A stretch of 64,000 nt of DNA from Vreelandella stevensii S18214 (GCF_000275725.1 NZ_AJTS01000044.1:1-64000), one strand, 5' to 3'; shown: positions 11,384 to 21,234, counted from the first letter of the stretch. Notes: generated by a model not told the origin, from the sequence alone. Made by a program: numbers and translations.

Positions 11384-12517
11384 ATGGCGAATCTGTGGAA
11401 GGTGGGAAATTCCATCAAGTTACTCTCGTGTGTCACGGCGGTCATGTTTTTTTGCCTATCGGCACTCCCCGCTCAGGCTGAACGGGTGCGTGAGCTAGCT
11501 AACTTTGCTGGCGTGCGAGATAACCAACTGGTGGGGTATGGCCTGGTCGTAGGCCTGGATGGCAGCGGCGACCAGACCACGCAAGCGCCTTTCACTAGCC
11601 AGAGTCTGACCAACATGCTTTCTCAGCTGGGCGTCACCGTGCCGCCGGGTACCAACCTGCAGCTGCGTAACGTGGCGGCAGTCATGGTGACCGCCGATCT
11701 GCCGCCGTTCTCCAGACCGGGCCAGCGTCTGGATATCGTGGTTTCGTCCATCGCCAATGCCAGTAGCTTGCGCGGCGGTACGCTGTTGATGACGCCTTTG
11801 AAGGGCGCCGATGGCGATACTTATGCCATTGCTCAGGGCAACATGCTTGTCGGCGGCTCGGGGGCGCAGGCGGGCGGCAGTAGCGTCCAAATCAATCAGC
11901 AAGCTTCCGGCCGGATACCCAATGGTGCTTTGGTCGAGCGGGAAGTGCCGCTCAATCTGGGGGGCAATGGCGGAGCGTTGGAACTGCAGCTCAACGACGC
12001 GGATTTCGGTACCGTGCAACGGATGGTTTCGGCGATCAACAGCGAGTTCGGCCGTTCCGTGGCGTATGCCAGAAATGGCCGAGTGATTGCGCTGGATGGT
12101 CCCATGGACGCCAACGAGCGGGTCAACTTCATGGCGCGTGTGGAGAATGTGCAAGTGACGCCCACGGAAGCGCCTGCCCGCGTGGTCCTGAATGCGAGGA
12201 CCGGCTCTGTGGTGATGAATAGTGCGGTGACTCTGCGCCGGGCAGCCGTTGCCCATGGCAACCTTTCGATCATGATCGATACCCAGTTTGGGGTGAGTCA
12301 GCCCAATCCGCTAGGCCAGGGTGAAACGGTGGTCGTACCAGACGCGGATATCAATATCGAACAGCAGGAGGCGTATCTACAGATCGTCGAGGGTGCCCAA
12401 CTCAATGAAGTCGTCAATGCGCTGAATGCACTTGGGGCGACACCGCAGGACCTGATGTCGATTCTTGAGGCGCTCAAGGCCTCTGGTTCATTACGCGCCG
12501 AGCTGGAGATCATCTGA
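11384..12517 (+). CDS. flgI: Flagellar P-ring protein FlgI
   Basis: Periplasmic P-ring subunit of 377 residues. A signal peptide (core LLSCVTAVMFFCLSALPAQA) precedes the mature start ERVRELANFAGVRDNQLVGYG, which is family-typical, followed by GLVVGLDGSGDQTTQAPFTS. An open frame continues upstream to 11306 into flgH, but the ATG at 11384 gives the correct signal peptide and leaves a 38-bp gap after flgH. The stop codon overlaps the flgJ ATG by one base. Confidence 0.96.
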   Translation: MANLWKVGNSIKLLSCVTAVMFFCLSALPAQAERVRELANFAGVRDNQLVGYGLVVGLDGSGDQTTQAPFTSQSLTNMLSQLGVTVPPGTNLQLRNVAAVMVTADLPPFSRPGQRLDIVVSSIANASSLRGGTLLMTPLKGADGDTYAIAQGNMLVGGSGAQAGGSSVQINQQASGRIPNGALVEREVPLNLGGNGGALELQLNDADFGTVQRMVSAINSEFGRSVAYARNGRVIALDGPMDANERVNFMARVENVQVTPTEAPARVVLNARTGSVVMNSAVTLRRAAVAHGNLSIMIDTQFGVSQPNPLGQGETVVVPDADINIEQQEAYLQIVEGAQLNEVVNALNALGATPQDLMSILEALKASGSLRAELEII

Positions 12518-13539
12518 TGAGCATGGGAGACATGACGAGCCAGTTCGCACTGGACATGAATGGCTTTCAGCGCCTTCAGCACAACGCCCGGGTTGACCCC
12601 GAAGCGGGTGTGCAGGGCGCTGCCCAGCAGTTTGAAGCGCTGTTCATTCAAATGATGGTTAAAAGCATGCGCGATGCCACGCCAACGTCAGGCCTGATGA
12701 ACAGCCGCGACATGAGTTTTTATCAGTCAATGATGGATCAGCAGTGGTCGCAGGTCATGGCGTCTCGCGGTATTGGGCTGGCGGACGCCTTGATCGACCA
12801 GTTACAGCGCCAGGGAGCCATTGGCCAGGCGCGGGATGCCGACCAGGAGCTGCAGACGCTGATCGCCGGTATCCCACGGGGTACACCGCGTGTGCTGGAT
12901 AACCCGCTTCAGCCAGAGGGAGTATGGCGCGATGACAACTCAGGCAATGGCCGTTTCTACCAGGAGCTGGATACGGTCCGCCAGAGTGACGCTCGTCAAG
13001 CGGAGCGCCCGGCAACGGCGGCTGTCACTACGCGTGACCCGCACCCACATGATCATGTAGAACGTTTTATGAACACCCTGGCAGCGCCTGCGCAAGCAGC
13101 GAGCGTGGCCACTGGCGTACCTGCGGAGCTGATTCTGGCCCAGGCCGCGCTTGAAACGGGGTGGGGGCGACATGAAATCGCTACTCAGCAGGGGCGTAAC
13201 AGCTTCAATGTGTTCGGCATCAAGGCAGGCAGCCATTGGCAAGGCAACACGACCAATATCGTGACTCACGAATATATCAACGGTCGGCGCACACAGGTGG
13301 TCGATGCCTTCCGTGTCTACGATTCGTTTGAGCATGCGTTTACCGACTACGCCCGATTGATTGGCAATAACCCTCGCTATGCGGGGGTCGTGCAGGCAGG
13401 TACGCCCGAGCAGGCAGCTCATGCGCTGCAGCGCGGTGGGTACGCCACTGATCCGTGGTATGCCGAGAAGCTGATTGCGGTGATGAACACCATGGGGCCC
13501 ATTGGTACGGCCAGCAACCTGTTGGCGGATGCCCGCTAG
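12517..13539 (+). CDS. flgJ: Rod cap and peptidoglycan hydrolase FlgJ
   Basis: Caps the rod and cuts the peptidoglycan so the rod can cross the wall. It has 340 residues and two domains. The N-terminal rod-binding domain (about 25-105) contains AAQQFEALFIQMMVKSMRDA. The C-terminal glucosaminidase-type domain (about 185-330) contains ELILAQAALETGWGRHEI with the catalytic Glu at residue 213. A variable linker (about 125-180) joins them. Both activities are therefore fused, as in Salmonella. It overlaps flgI by one base. Confidence 0.95.
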   Translation: MSMGDMTSQFALDMNGFQRLQHNARVDPEAGVQGAAQQFEALFIQMMVKSMRDATPTSGLMNSRDMSFYQSMMDQQWSQVMASRGIGLADALIDQLQRQGAIGQARDADQELQTLIAGIPRGTPRVLDNPLQPEGVWRDDNSGNGRFYQELDTVRQSDARQAERPATAAVTTRDPHPHDHVERFMNTLAAPAQAASVATGVPAELILAQAALETGWGRHEIATQQGRNSFNVFGIKAGSHWQGNTTNIVTHEYINGRRTQVVDAFRVYDSFEHAFTDYARLIGNNPRYAGVVQAGTPEQAAHALQRGGYATDPWYAEKLIAVMNTMGPIGTASNLLADAR

Positions 13540-13552
13540 CGTCACGGGGTAT

Positions 13553-13579
13553 TCAAGTTTTTCTGCGCACTGCCGATAG
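13553..13579 (+). promoter_or_regulatory. Sigma-28 (FliA) promoter of flgKL
   Basis: -35 TCAAGTTT, 11 nt, -10 GCCGATAG, matching 14 of 16 positions of the FliA consensus TAAAGTTT-N11-GCCGATAA. It starts 14 bp after the flgJ stop and lies 27 bp before the flgK start. It separates the late genes flgKL from the class II flgB-J operon, although read-through is likely too. Confidence 0.9.
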
Positions 13580-13606
13580 TCAGGTATCGGCCTAAGGAAT
13601 TGAACC

Positions 13607-15535
13607 ATGAGCATGTTTTCGATCGGCTTGAGCGGCCTGAATGCTGCGCAGAACGCCTTGAATACGACCAGTAACAATATCAGTAACGTCTATACGCCCG
13701 GCTATAATCGCGAGCTGACCTTGTTAGGTGAGGGGCGCGTTGGCGGTGGTGTGCGCGTTAATGATATTGAACGGCAGTTCAATACCTACGTAGCCAATCA
13801 GCTCAATAACGCCAAGACACAATCCAGCGCACTGTCTACCTATAACAATCAAGTTTCTCAGATTGATAATTTGCTTGCTGATCGCGATGCAGGCCTCTCG
13901 CCGTTGATGCAAACGTTTTTCTCGTCTCTGGAGGACTTGGCCAGTTCTCCCTCAGACCCTGCCGCTCGTCAAGGGGTGCTTGGAACAGCAAGTACATTAA
14001 GTGCTCAGTTTCGCTCCTTTGATGGCTATCTGCAGGATATGCAGAGCAATATTAATAGCCAAATCAAGGATGAAGTGACCCAAATTAATAACTCGCTTGA
14101 GCAGATTGCGGGGCTGAATAAAGAAATTTCTCTGGCGCGTGCGCGTACGGGTGATGCGCCTAATAGCCTGCTTAACCAGCGCGATCATCTGGTTTCTGAG
14201 CTTAACGAGCGAATGGATCTACACCTGAATATTCAGGACGGTAAAACCTATAACATTAGCCTTCCTAACGGCCAGCCGCTCGTGACGGGTACAGACTCTT
14301 TTAAACTGGAGGCGGTACAGGCTGACAACGACCCACAACGCACCATCGTCGGCTATCGTGATGGTAGTGGTAACGTCGTAAAGTTAAATGAGTCAACGAT
14401 AAAAGGCGGTACGTTGGGTGGGCTAATGTCGTTCCGTTCTGAGACGCTGGATAAAACCCAGAATCAGATTGGTCAGCTGGCTGTTTCGCTCTCGGTTGCT
14501 TTTAACGATCAGCATAAAAAGGGTGTGGACCTGGATGGCGAATTGGGTGGGGACTTCTTTGAACTAAGTAAGCCTCTAGGGTACAGCTATAAAGGCAATG
14601 CCTCTGAAATAGCATCCGTTGAATTCGATACTGATAATATTGATGAGCTACGCGCTACAGACTACACCATCAGTTATCGCAATGACGCGTATAGCGTGAC
14701 ACGTAATGACAGTGGTGACGAGGTGGACTTCACATTGGATGGCGGAGTACTGTCCTTTGGTGGCGTTAATGTTGCCTTTGAGAGTACGCCACAGAATGGC
14801 GATAAGTTCGAAATTCAGCCTGTTCGTCGCGCCGGCCAGGATATGAAGGTGGCGATTACGGACGGGGATAAAATAGCCGCAGGTGATGCAGGCTTAGACG
14901 GTGAAGAAGGCAGTTCTCTTACTTCATTTAAACACTCGGGTGATTTAGCCGTTGATGACCTAAAGATGTCGCCAGGGGCATTCTCTAACCATAAAGAGTA
15001 TACGTTAAGGCTGGATTCAGAGGGCAAGTTAACAGTAACACCACCGGATTCGACGATCCGCATTGATGGTCAACCTTTTGATGTAGATAGCATTTTAGAT
15101 TTAGAAGAGAACAAAACGGTTGAAATAGATGGGATGAGCTTTACGCTTACCTCTACCTCACTCCCGGCCACTGATGAAGCGGCGACGTTGACGGTTACCG
15201 AAAACATTATCGCGGCCTCGGGTGATAACCGTAACGCATTAGCTTTGCAAAAGTTGCAGAGTGAGGCAGTGGTGGGAGGCTCAGCCTCCGTTAGTTCTGC
15301 CTACGCCTCCATTGTGAGTGATGTCGGTAACCGTGCCAATATTACTCAGGTTAACCTGGACGCGCGTCAAGGACTAACCGATCAGCTGCGCGCGGTGCAG
15401 CAGTCTGAGTCTGGTGTAAACCTGGACGAAGAGGCTGCCAATCTGATTCGCTACCAGCAGTACTATATGGCCAATGCGCGTGTCATCGATACGGCGGGCT
15501 CTATTATGGACACCATTTTGAACTTGCGGAACTAA
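13607..15535 (+). CDS. flgK: Hook-filament junction protein FlgK (HAP1)
   Basis: First junction protein between hook and filament. It has 642 residues (about 550 in enterics); the extra length is in the exposed central domains. The N-terminal axial region MFSIGLSGLNAAQNALNTTS then NNISNVYTPGYNREL is canonical. The C-terminal axial region has SGVNLDEEAANLIRYQQYYM then ANARVIDTAGSIMDTIL. A coiled segment at about 130-210 is typical. The preceding sigma-28 promoter and the FlgN chaperone gene on the left fit its late expression and export. Confidence 0.96.
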   Translation: MSMFSIGLSGLNAAQNALNTTSNNISNVYTPGYNRELTLLGEGRVGGGVRVNDIERQFNTYVANQLNNAKTQSSALSTYNNQVSQIDNLLADRDAGLSPLMQTFFSSLEDLASSPSDPAARQGVLGTASTLSAQFRSFDGYLQDMQSNINSQIKDEVTQINNSLEQIAGLNKEISLARARTGDAPNSLLNQRDHLVSELNERMDLHLNIQDGKTYNISLPNGQPLVTGTDSFKLEAVQADNDPQRTIVGYRDGSGNVVKLNESTIKGGTLGGLMSFRSETLDKTQNQIGQLAVSLSVAFNDQHKKGVDLDGELGGDFFELSKPLGYSYKGNASEIASVEFDTDNIDELRATDYTISYRNDAYSVTRNDSGDEVDFTLDGGVLSFGGVNVAFESTPQNGDKFEIQPVRRAGQDMKVAITDGDKIAAGDAGLDGEEGSSLTSFKHSGDLAVDDLKMSPGAFSNHKEYTLRLDSEGKLTVTPPDSTIRIDGQPFDVDSILDLEENKTVEIDGMSFTLTSTSLPATDEAATLTVTENIIAASGDNRNALALQKLQSEAVVGGSASVSSAYASIVSDVGNRANITQVNLDARQGLTDQLRAVQQSESGVNLDEEAANLIRYQQYYMANARVIDTAGSIMDTILNLRN

Positions 15536-15550
15536 CAAGAGGCTTAGGCG

Positions 15551-16792
15551 ATGCGTATCAGTACGGTCACCATGTTTGAGCAAAGCACGGCGTCTCTTAA
15601 CCGCCAGCAAAGTGATTTCTTGAAAGTCAGCCAGCAAATTGCCAGTGGTCGCCGCGTGGTGAATCCCTCGGATGACCCGCAGGCAGCGTCACGTGCTGTC
15701 GGAGTAGACCAGTCGAAGGCAATGACTCAACAGTATGCAGATGCTCGTGTGTCGGCGCGAAATGCGTTGTCGCAGACGGAAAGTATTCTAAACAGTATCA
15801 GCGATGCCGTTATAAGCGCCAAAACATTATTGGTTCAAGCATCCAGTGACACGCTAAGTGATGTTGACCGTGAATCGATTGCCAGTGAGCTAAAAGGGAT
15901 CTACGAAACCTTGATAGGTCAGGCTAACGCCACGGATGGCAACGGTCGCTACCTTTTTGGCGGCTACAAGGATAGTGCGCCTCCTTTTGTCAAAGGGCCA
16001 GAGGGGAATATAGCGTTCAACGGTGATAATAGTGCACGCCAACAGCGCGTGGATGCGTCGCGGCTGATGCCTGTCACTGAGAATGGAGTGACCATTTTTC
16101 AGCAAGTTCCAAGTGGAGCAGGATATATTGCTGAAGCAAGTACCGATAATCAGGGAAGTGTCACCTTTAGTGGCCCCCAAATTACTAACGTTAGTGACTC
16201 CGAGTATGGCTCGAGTTTTCGAGTGCAATTTACCGAAAATGAGGATGGAGAGCCGCTTTACACAGTGCAACAGTTCAATGGCTCTGATTGGCTGGATGTG
16301 GAAGGGCAAACAGACCAGCCTTATGAACGCGATGGGCAACAGCTAAGTGTGGGCGGCATCAGCGTGACATTACGTGGCACGCCAGCACCCGGCGACGAAA
16401 TTTTGCTTGCCCAGTCAGGTAGTGAACAGCGTCCTGCCGACCTGTTCCGCACGATGGAGGCTGCGATCCGGGTGCTGGAGACGCCAGCAGAAAGTGGCAG
16501 TCAAAAAGCCATGCTTCGCAATACGCTGAACACTTCCATGCGCGACCTGGACAATGCGCTTGACAATGTGTTGACGGTGCGTGCCTCTGCAGGTGCAAGG
16601 TTGAATGAGCTGGATGTGATCGATGCGGTTGGGCGTAACCGGATGCTCAACTATGAGCAGACACTGTCAGATTTAGTCGACTTGGATTATGTCGAGGCGA
16701 TCTCCGAATACAGCTTGCGGCAGGTAGGTCTGCAGGCAGCGCAGCGTGCGTTCGTCGATATCAAGGGAATGTCGCTCTTCGATTACATGTGA
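15551..16792 (+). CDS. flgL: Hook-filament junction protein FlgL (HAP3)
   Basis: Second junction protein, flagellin-like. It has 413 residues. The N-terminal MRISTVTMFEQSTASLNRQQ with VSQQIASGRRVVNPSDDPQA is the FlgL/flagellin D0-D1 signature, and the C-terminal helix ends in AAQRAFVDIKGMSLFDYM. The central domain (about 140-290) is a variable insert. It follows flgK by 15 bp and ends the plus-strand flg block. Confidence 0.95.
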   Translation: MRISTVTMFEQSTASLNRQQSDFLKVSQQIASGRRVVNPSDDPQAASRAVGVDQSKAMTQQYADARVSARNALSQTESILNSISDAVISAKTLLVQASSDTLSDVDRESIASELKGIYETLIGQANATDGNGRYLFGGYKDSAPPFVKGPEGNIAFNGDNSARQQRVDASRLMPVTENGVTIFQQVPSGAGYIAEASTDNQGSVTFSGPQITNVSDSEYGSSFRVQFTENEDGEPLYTVQQFNGSDWLDVEGQTDQPYERDGQQLSVGGISVTLRGTPAPGDEILLAQSGSEQRPADLFRTMEAAIRVLETPAESGSQKAMLRNTLNTSMRDLDNALDNVLTVRASAGARLNELDVIDAVGRNRMLNYEQTLSDLVDLDYVEAISEYSLRQVGLQAAQRAFVDIKGMSLFDYM

Positions 16793-16814
16793 CACAGTCT
16801 TGTCACGTTGATCT

Positions 16815-16845
16815 ACGCCCAGCCACTCCTCCAGTGGCTGGGCGT
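16815..16845. terminator. Bidirectional hairpin between flgL and fliR
   Basis: A perfect 13-bp inverted repeat (acgcccagccact and its complement) with a 5-nt loop, between the convergent flgL and fliR genes and touching the fliR stop codon. There is no long T run on either strand (tagttta on the plus side), so termination may be partial or may work mainly as RNA end protection. Confidence 0.75.
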
Positions 16846-17636
16846 TAGTTTATGGGGGCCATGGCTTCGATCAGCCCTTGAGTAAACATGATGCCTTGGC
16901 TAAACAGCTGTTGGAGAAAGCTGCCAAGATCGGTCATCAAGACCATCAGCAGCGTCAGGCCAACCAGGATGGACGTGGGGAAGCCGATATTGAACACCGT
17001 CAGTTGGGGTGCCGAACGGTTCAGGATGCCCAACGACAAGCTAATAATGAGCAGGGGGCCTGCTAGTGGCAAGGCTAACAGCATGCCGGAAGCAAAGATG
17101 GTGCCTGCATAGCGGGCAAGCAGCTCAAAAGCGCCAGGGTTTAGTGTCCCGATACCGATGGGCAGCGTGACAAAGCTCATGATCAGCGCTTCCAGCACCA
17201 TCAGGTGGCCATTGAAGGCCAGAAACATCAACAGCGTCACCATATAGAGAATGCGCGACAACACCATGATGTTGGTGCCGCTAGACGGATCAAAGAAACT
17301 GGCGAAGGCCAGACCCATTTGCAAACCAATGAATTCGCCCGCTGCCTGCACCACGGCAAATATGATATGCATGACCAACCCAATGGCCAGTCCTATCAGC
17401 ATCTGCTCGATGATGATACCCACGCTTGCCCAGGACATGAGCGCAACCTCTGGCATAGGGGGTAGCAAGGGAGCGATCACCACCGCGATGACAGCGGCTA
17501 GTGCCACCTTGACTTGGTTGGGGACACTGGAATGGCCCCACAGCGGGGAGGCGGTCATGAAGGCCGTAATGCGCACGAAGGGCCAGAAAAAAGCGACCAG
17601 CCAGCCCTGCAGCTGGGCAAAGGTGACCTCAACCAC
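16845..17636 (-). CDS. fliR: Flagellar export gate protein FliR
   Basis: Inner-membrane component of the FliPQR export gate. It has 263 residues and about six hydrophobic segments. The family motifs FVRITAFMTASPLWGHSSVP (about 20-39) and PLLIISLSLGILNRSAPQL (C-terminal third), followed by QLTVFNIGFPTSILVGL, are present. It starts with GTG, 3 bp after fliQ, and is the last gene of the minus-strand fliLMNOPQR run. Confidence 0.96.
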   Translation of the reverse strand: MVEVTFAQLQGWLVAFFWPFVRITAFMTASPLWGHSSVPNQVKVALAAVIAVVIAPLLPPMPEVALMSWASVGIIIEQMLIGLAIGLVMHIIFAVVQAAGEFIGLQMGLAFASFFDPSSGTNIMVLSRILYMVTLLMFLAFNGHLMVLEALIMSFVTLPIGIGTLNPGAFELLARYAGTIFASGMLLALPLAGPLLIISLSLGILNRSAPQLTVFNIGFPTSILVGLTLLMVLMTDLGSFLQQLFSQGIMFTQGLIEAMAPIN

Positions 17637-17639
17637 GGC

Positions 17640-17909
17640 CTACATCACCATCGCGGGAATATTACTGAATAGACGGTGTGTGAAGTCCGTGATCAAGCCG
17701 ATGAGCCAGGGGCCTGCCACGACCAGTACGGTGAATACCGCAAGAATTTTAGGGATAAAGGTCAGCGTCATTTCGTTGATCTGCGTGGCGGCCTGAAACA
17801 GACTGATCAGTAGGCCTACGAACAGGGCGGCCAGCAGTATGGGGCCTGCCAGGAATAGCATTAACCGCATACCCTGGTAAGCAAGGCTCATTACCATCTC
17901 TGGCGTCAT
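17640..17909 (-). CDS. fliQ: Flagellar export gate protein FliQ
   Basis: Small gate subunit of 89 residues with two transmembrane helices. It contains LLAALFVGLLISLFQAATQI and NEMTLTFIPKILAVFTVLVV, the universal FliQ/SctS motifs. It lies between fliP (28 bp) and fliR (3 bp), the conserved order. Confidence 0.97.
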   Translation of the reverse strand: MTPEMVMSLAYQGMRLMLFLAGPILLAALFVGLLISLFQAATQINEMTLTFIPKILAVFTVLVVAGPWLIGLITDFTHRLFSNIPAMVM

Positions 17910-17937
17910 GTTCGTTCTCCTTACCGGCCCAGCGGTA

Positions 17938-18726
17938 CTAAATCATGTAAAAGCTCTCAGCCAGTGAGCCGATGATCAGTTGCCAACCGTCCACCAGCAC
18001 GAACAGCATAAGCTTGAAAGGAAGTGAAATCGTGACGGGGGGGACCATCATCATCCCCAACGACATGAGCGTGCTGGCCACCACGAGGTCAATGATCAAG
18101 AAGGGAATGAAGATCGTAAAACCAATTTGAAACGCGGTTTTCAGCTCGCTGGTGACGAAAGCGGGGAGCAGTACACGCATGGGAAGCTCTTCCGGGCCTT
18201 GCATCGGGCCTATGTCGGCCAAGCGCACGAAAAGCGCCAGGTCAGGTTCCCGCGTCTGTGCCAGCATGAACTCTCTGAACGGAATTTGTGCCTGGAGCAG
18301 GAACTCTTCAAAGTTGATCGCTTCCTGAGTCAAAGGCACCCAGGCCGTATCGTACACTTGGCTGATAACGGGCGACATGACAAAAAAAGTCAGAAATAGC
18401 GCAATACCCAGCAAGACCTGATTAGGGGGCGTGGCCTGGGTGCCCATGGCGGTTCTCAGCAGGCTCAGTACGATGATGATGCGCGTGAAGCTGGTCATCA
18501 TCAACAGCATGGCGGGCAGGAATGCCAGTGAACTGAGGAAGAGCAGCGTTTGCAGAGACAGCGACCACTGTTGGCCACCATCGCCTGTTGGCTGTGAGGT
18601 CAGGCCGGGAAGCTGCTGCGCCTCTGCGGGCACGTATAGTAGTGAAAGCCAGCAGCCCAGTAATAGCAGGCTGAGGAACCATTTCTTTGGTGCCAGAGAG
18701 CGAAACAAAAGCAGAACATGCGTCAT
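17938..18726 (-). CDS. fliP: Flagellar export gate protein FliP
   Basis: Core subunit of the export gate. It has 262 residues and a cleavable signal-like N-terminus ([19 protein letters not shown]). The conserved blocks are [40 protein letters not shown], and [20 protein letters not shown] followed by [16 protein letters not shown]. The end [20 protein letters not shown] is the family C-terminus. The start overlaps fliO by 4 bp, so translation is probably coupled. Confidence 0.97.
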   Translation of the reverse strand: MTHVLLLFRSLAPKKWFLSLLLLGCWLSLLYVPAEAQQLPGLTSQPTGDGGQQWSLSLQTLLFLSSLAFLPAMLLMMTSFTRIIIVLSLLRTAMGTQATPPNQVLLGIALFLTFFVMSPVISQVYDTAWVPLTQEAINFEEFLLQAQIPFREFMLAQTREPDLALFVRLADIGPMQGPEELPMRVLLPAFVTSELKTAFQIGFTIFIPFLIIDLVVASTLMSLGMMMVPPVTISLPFKLMLFVLVDGWQLIIGSLAESFYMI

Positions 18727-19160
18727 GGTTTGGGCTGAGAGTCGGTGGAGTGCTGGGTGGCGGAATGCTTATGACGATAGCCGGCCAAGGCGCTGCTGAA
18801 GCGTTGAGCAAAAGGCGCTGGTGAGTCTTCTGGATCAGGCCGCGCACGATCTTCGGGAGCGGGGCGCTCCTGGAGCTTGGTGACTTTCCCTCCACTGACT
18901 GCCAGCACCAGCCAGGTATCCTCGATTTCGACGACCACGACCCGCTCTCGGCTGCCAATGGCGGTGCTGCCCACCACGCGCAGATGGGCACCATGATCGT
19001 AACGGTGCTGCTGCCAGCGTTTGAGCAGGGCAGTGCACACCAGTATGATCGCAATCACTAGGACCAGTGCAGCAGCAGTCTTTCCGAGAACGGCCATGCC
19101 GATAAGGGCATCGCCGCCGCTTAACGCGTCCACGGACGTCGATGTCGTCGCGACACTCAT
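18723..19160 (-). CDS. fliO: Flagellar export assembly protein FliO
   Basis: Membrane protein that helps FliP assemble and does not remain in the finished gate. It has 145 residues: a short periplasmic N-terminus, one transmembrane helix at about 25-47 ([20 protein letters not shown]) and a cytoplasmic tail with a small beta region ([20 protein letters not shown]). The tail from about 95 is poorly conserved. Identification rests on topology and on exact position between fliN and fliP with 4-bp overlaps on both sides. Confidence 0.92.
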   Translation of the reverse strand: MSVATTSTSVDALSGGDALIGMAVLGKTAAALVLVIAIILVCTALLKRWQQHRYDHGAHLRVVGSTAIGSRERVVVVEIEDTWLVLAVSGGKVTKLQERPAPEDRARPDPEDSPAPFAQRFSSALAGYRHKHSATQHSTDSQPKP

Positions 19161-19675
19161 CGGTTGAGTTTATGAATGCGCTCGGAGGGCGTGATGATCT
19201 CGGTAATACGAATGCCGTACTTATCCTCGATGACCACGACTTCCCCCTGGGCAATCAGGTAGCCGTTGATGAGAATGTCCATGGGCTCACCCGCCAGGCC
19301 CTCGAGCTCAATGACAGAGCCCTGGGCAAGCTCCAGTAGCTGCTTGATGGTGAGCTTTGTACGGCCAAGTTCTACGGTGAGTTTGACGGGGATATCCATG
19401 ATCATTTCCAGATCACGGGTGGCACCACTGCTCCGTTCACCATTCAGAGGACGGAAGACATCGTCACTGGCTGGCTTGGCCGTGGGAGCTTCTTGTTCAG
19501 GCTCTTCACTGGCATCCGTTTGTTCGGCAGCCTCTTGCTCCGCCATCGCGGCAGCCCAGGGGTCATCATCGTCACTGGCGGCATCGGCGCTGGACGATGA
19601 CTCTTCTTGTGCAGACATGGCTTCCGCCCAATCGTCATCAGAAACTTTTTGATCGGGTTTGTTTGGGTCTGTCAT
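19157..19675 (-). CDS. fliN: Flagellar switch protein FliN
   Basis: C-ring subunit that binds FliM and the FliH-FliI export complex. It has 172 residues, against about 137 in E. coli, with an extra acidic Ala/Glu/Asp-rich N-terminal stretch (about 10-85). The C-terminal SpoA domain is canonical: DIPVKLTVELGRTKLTIKQL then LELAQGSVIELEGLAGEPMD and INGYLIAQGEVVVIEDKYGI. The start overlaps fliM by 4 bp and the stop overlaps fliO by 4 bp. Confidence 0.96.
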   Translation of the reverse strand: MTDPNKPDQKVSDDDWAEAMSAQEESSSSADAASDDDDPWAAAMAEQEAAEQTDASEEPEQEAPTAKPASDDVFRPLNGERSSGATRDLEMIMDIPVKLTVELGRTKLTIKQLLELAQGSVIELEGLAGEPMDILINGYLIAQGEVVVIEDKYGIRITEIITPSERIHKLNR

Positions 19676-20727
19676 GCTTTGGGTTCCTTGGCTTTCTGTC
19701 GCGTTGAACCTTTAATAAAGTCCTGGGACGATACGTTATTCATGGCAGCATGGTCGATCAAGCGCAGAACACGCAGCGCTCGCTGCTGCCGCTGGCTGCC
19801 GTACTCACACTCCATGACAGGTACGCCATCGACCCGCGCGGTAATCGTGGAGGGGATGTCCATTGGCAATACATCGCCTTTTTTCAACCCCATCACGTGG
19901 GCAATGCGGCTGGGGATCTGAGCGAACTCTGCAATGAGTTCGACTTCAGACTGGCGAAGCTCGCTGGCCATGCGTCGTGACCAGGTGCCGTCGCTGTCAT
20001 GGTTGCTGTCATTGATCGGGTTGACCAACAGGTCCCTCAGCGGCTCGATCATGGCGTAGGGCATGCAGATTTGGAAGCTGCTGGATAAATTACCGACTTC
20101 GATATTGAACTTGGTATTGACGACGATCTCGTTGGGCGAGTTGGTAATGTTCGCGAATTTGGACTGTATTTCCGAACGCAGAAAGTGTACGTCCAACGGG
20201 TACACGACCTTCCAGGCTTCCTTATAGGCATCAATGGCGAGGTTCAGCAGGCGCTGAATGATACGTTGTTCGGTATTGGTGAACTCGCGGCCATCTGATT
20301 TCGTCACGAAGCGTCCATCACCGCCAAACAGGTTGTCCACCACCATGAAGACCAGGTTCGGGGGGAAGACCACCAGTGCGGAGCCACGCAGTGGCTTCAT
20401 CGATACAATATTGAGGTTTGTGGGCACCGGGACGTTGCGAGAGAATTCGCTGAAGCTTTGGTAACGCACTGACTCGACGGTAATATCCGAGCTGCGACGA
20501 ATCAGGTTAAACAGCCCATTACGAAAATAGCGCGCAAATCGTTCGTTGATAAAGTCCAGTGCATGCAAGCGCTCCCTGATGACCCGGTGTTGAGTCGACG
20601 GGTCGTAGGGGCGTATGCGCGCTTCATCTGATGTGTGTGATGACGTAGCGGTCGGCTCATCATCACCACTGACGCCCTTCAAGAGAGCATCGATTTCTTC
20701 CTGGGACAGTAGATCGTCCTGTGACAT
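19672..20727 (-). CDS. fliM: Flagellar motor switch protein FliM
   Basis: C-ring subunit that binds phospho-CheY and reverses the motor. It has 351 residues. The N-terminal CheY-binding peptide LLSQEEIDALLKGV (about 6-19) is intact. The CheC-like middle domain carries HALDFINERFARYFRNGLFN and FVVDNLFGGDGRF-type sequence. The C-terminal SpoA domain contains KGDVLPMDIPSTITARVDGV. It follows fliL by 21 bp. Confidence 0.97.
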   Translation of the reverse strand: MSQDDLLSQEEIDALLKGVSGDDEPTATSSHTSDEARIRPYDPSTQHRVIRERLHALDFINERFARYFRNGLFNLIRRSSDITVESVRYQSFSEFSRNVPVPTNLNIVSMKPLRGSALVVFPPNLVFMVVDNLFGGDGRFVTKSDGREFTNTEQRIIQRLLNLAIDAYKEAWKVVYPLDVHFLRSEIQSKFANITNSPNEIVVNTKFNIEVGNLSSSFQICMPYAMIEPLRDLLVNPINDSNHDSDGTWSRRMASELRQSEVELIAEFAQIPSRIAHVMGLKKGDVLPMDIPSTITARVDGVPVMECEYGSQRQQRALRVLRLIDHAAMNNVSSQDFIKGSTRQKAKEPKA

Positions 20728-20748
20728 GAACGGCTCCAGTACCCGGGA

Positions 20749-21234
20749 TTATTGAACGATGAATTCGGTGAACAGCACTTCCCGAAGATCCAGGGGCGGC
20801 TGATTCTCAGTCAGGGGAACAGATAAACGACTGATAATGGCCTGAGCCAGCGCTTCCTTACCTTCGGTAGAGGTCAGCTCACTCGCTTGTTTGCCAGACA
20901 GGAGAATCAACAGGCGGCTGCGTACCTGGGGCATGTGCTCTTCAATGATGGCTTTGCTCTGCTCGTTGCCTACGCGCAGTGTAATACCGGTATAGAGCAG
21001 GCGTGACCCGAAACGATCATCGGCCAGATTGACAGTAAAAGGTTCGATGCGCGTAAAGACTGGTGGCGTTGGCGCTTGCGTCTGCTGTTGGACTTCGCCT
21101 TCGGCTCCGCCCCGCTGGTCAAGAACGAGATAGATAGCCGCTGCTGCCCCTGCGGTGGAGAGCAATACCAGCATGATCATTACTATAAGCAGTTTTTTAG
21201 ATCCGCCGCTTGATTCAGCCATTGATTTTCCCAT
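20749..21234 (-). CDS. fliL: Flagellar basal body-associated protein FliL
   Basis: Single-pass inner-membrane protein that encircles and supports the stator units. It has 161 residues: a short cytoplasmic end, a transmembrane helix at about 15-36 (LLIVMIMLVLLSTAGAAAAI), a flexible linker and a periplasmic domain with FTVNLADDRFGSRLLYTGIT. The C-terminus LREVLFTEFIVQ is the FliL signature. A second in-frame ATG (21222) is possible. First gene of the fliLMNOPQR group. The 144-bp gap from fliK contains small inverted repeats that may separate two transcripts. Confidence 0.94.
   Translation of the reverse strand: MGKSMAESSGGSKKLLIVMIMLVLLSTAGAAAAIYLVLDQRGGAEGEVQQQTQAPTPPVFTRIEPFTVNLADDRFGSRLLYTGITLRVGNEQSKAIIEEHMPQVRSRLLILLSGKQASELTSTEGKEALAQAIISRLSVPLTENQPPLDLREVLFTEFIVQ

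Noticed and set aside
11495-12256. A 253-codon minus-strand frame within flgI
   Set aside because: It is fully inside flgI, His/Arg-rich with no family features, and a shadow of codon bias. The same applies to 9787-10443 in flgG and 45621-46514 in cheB.
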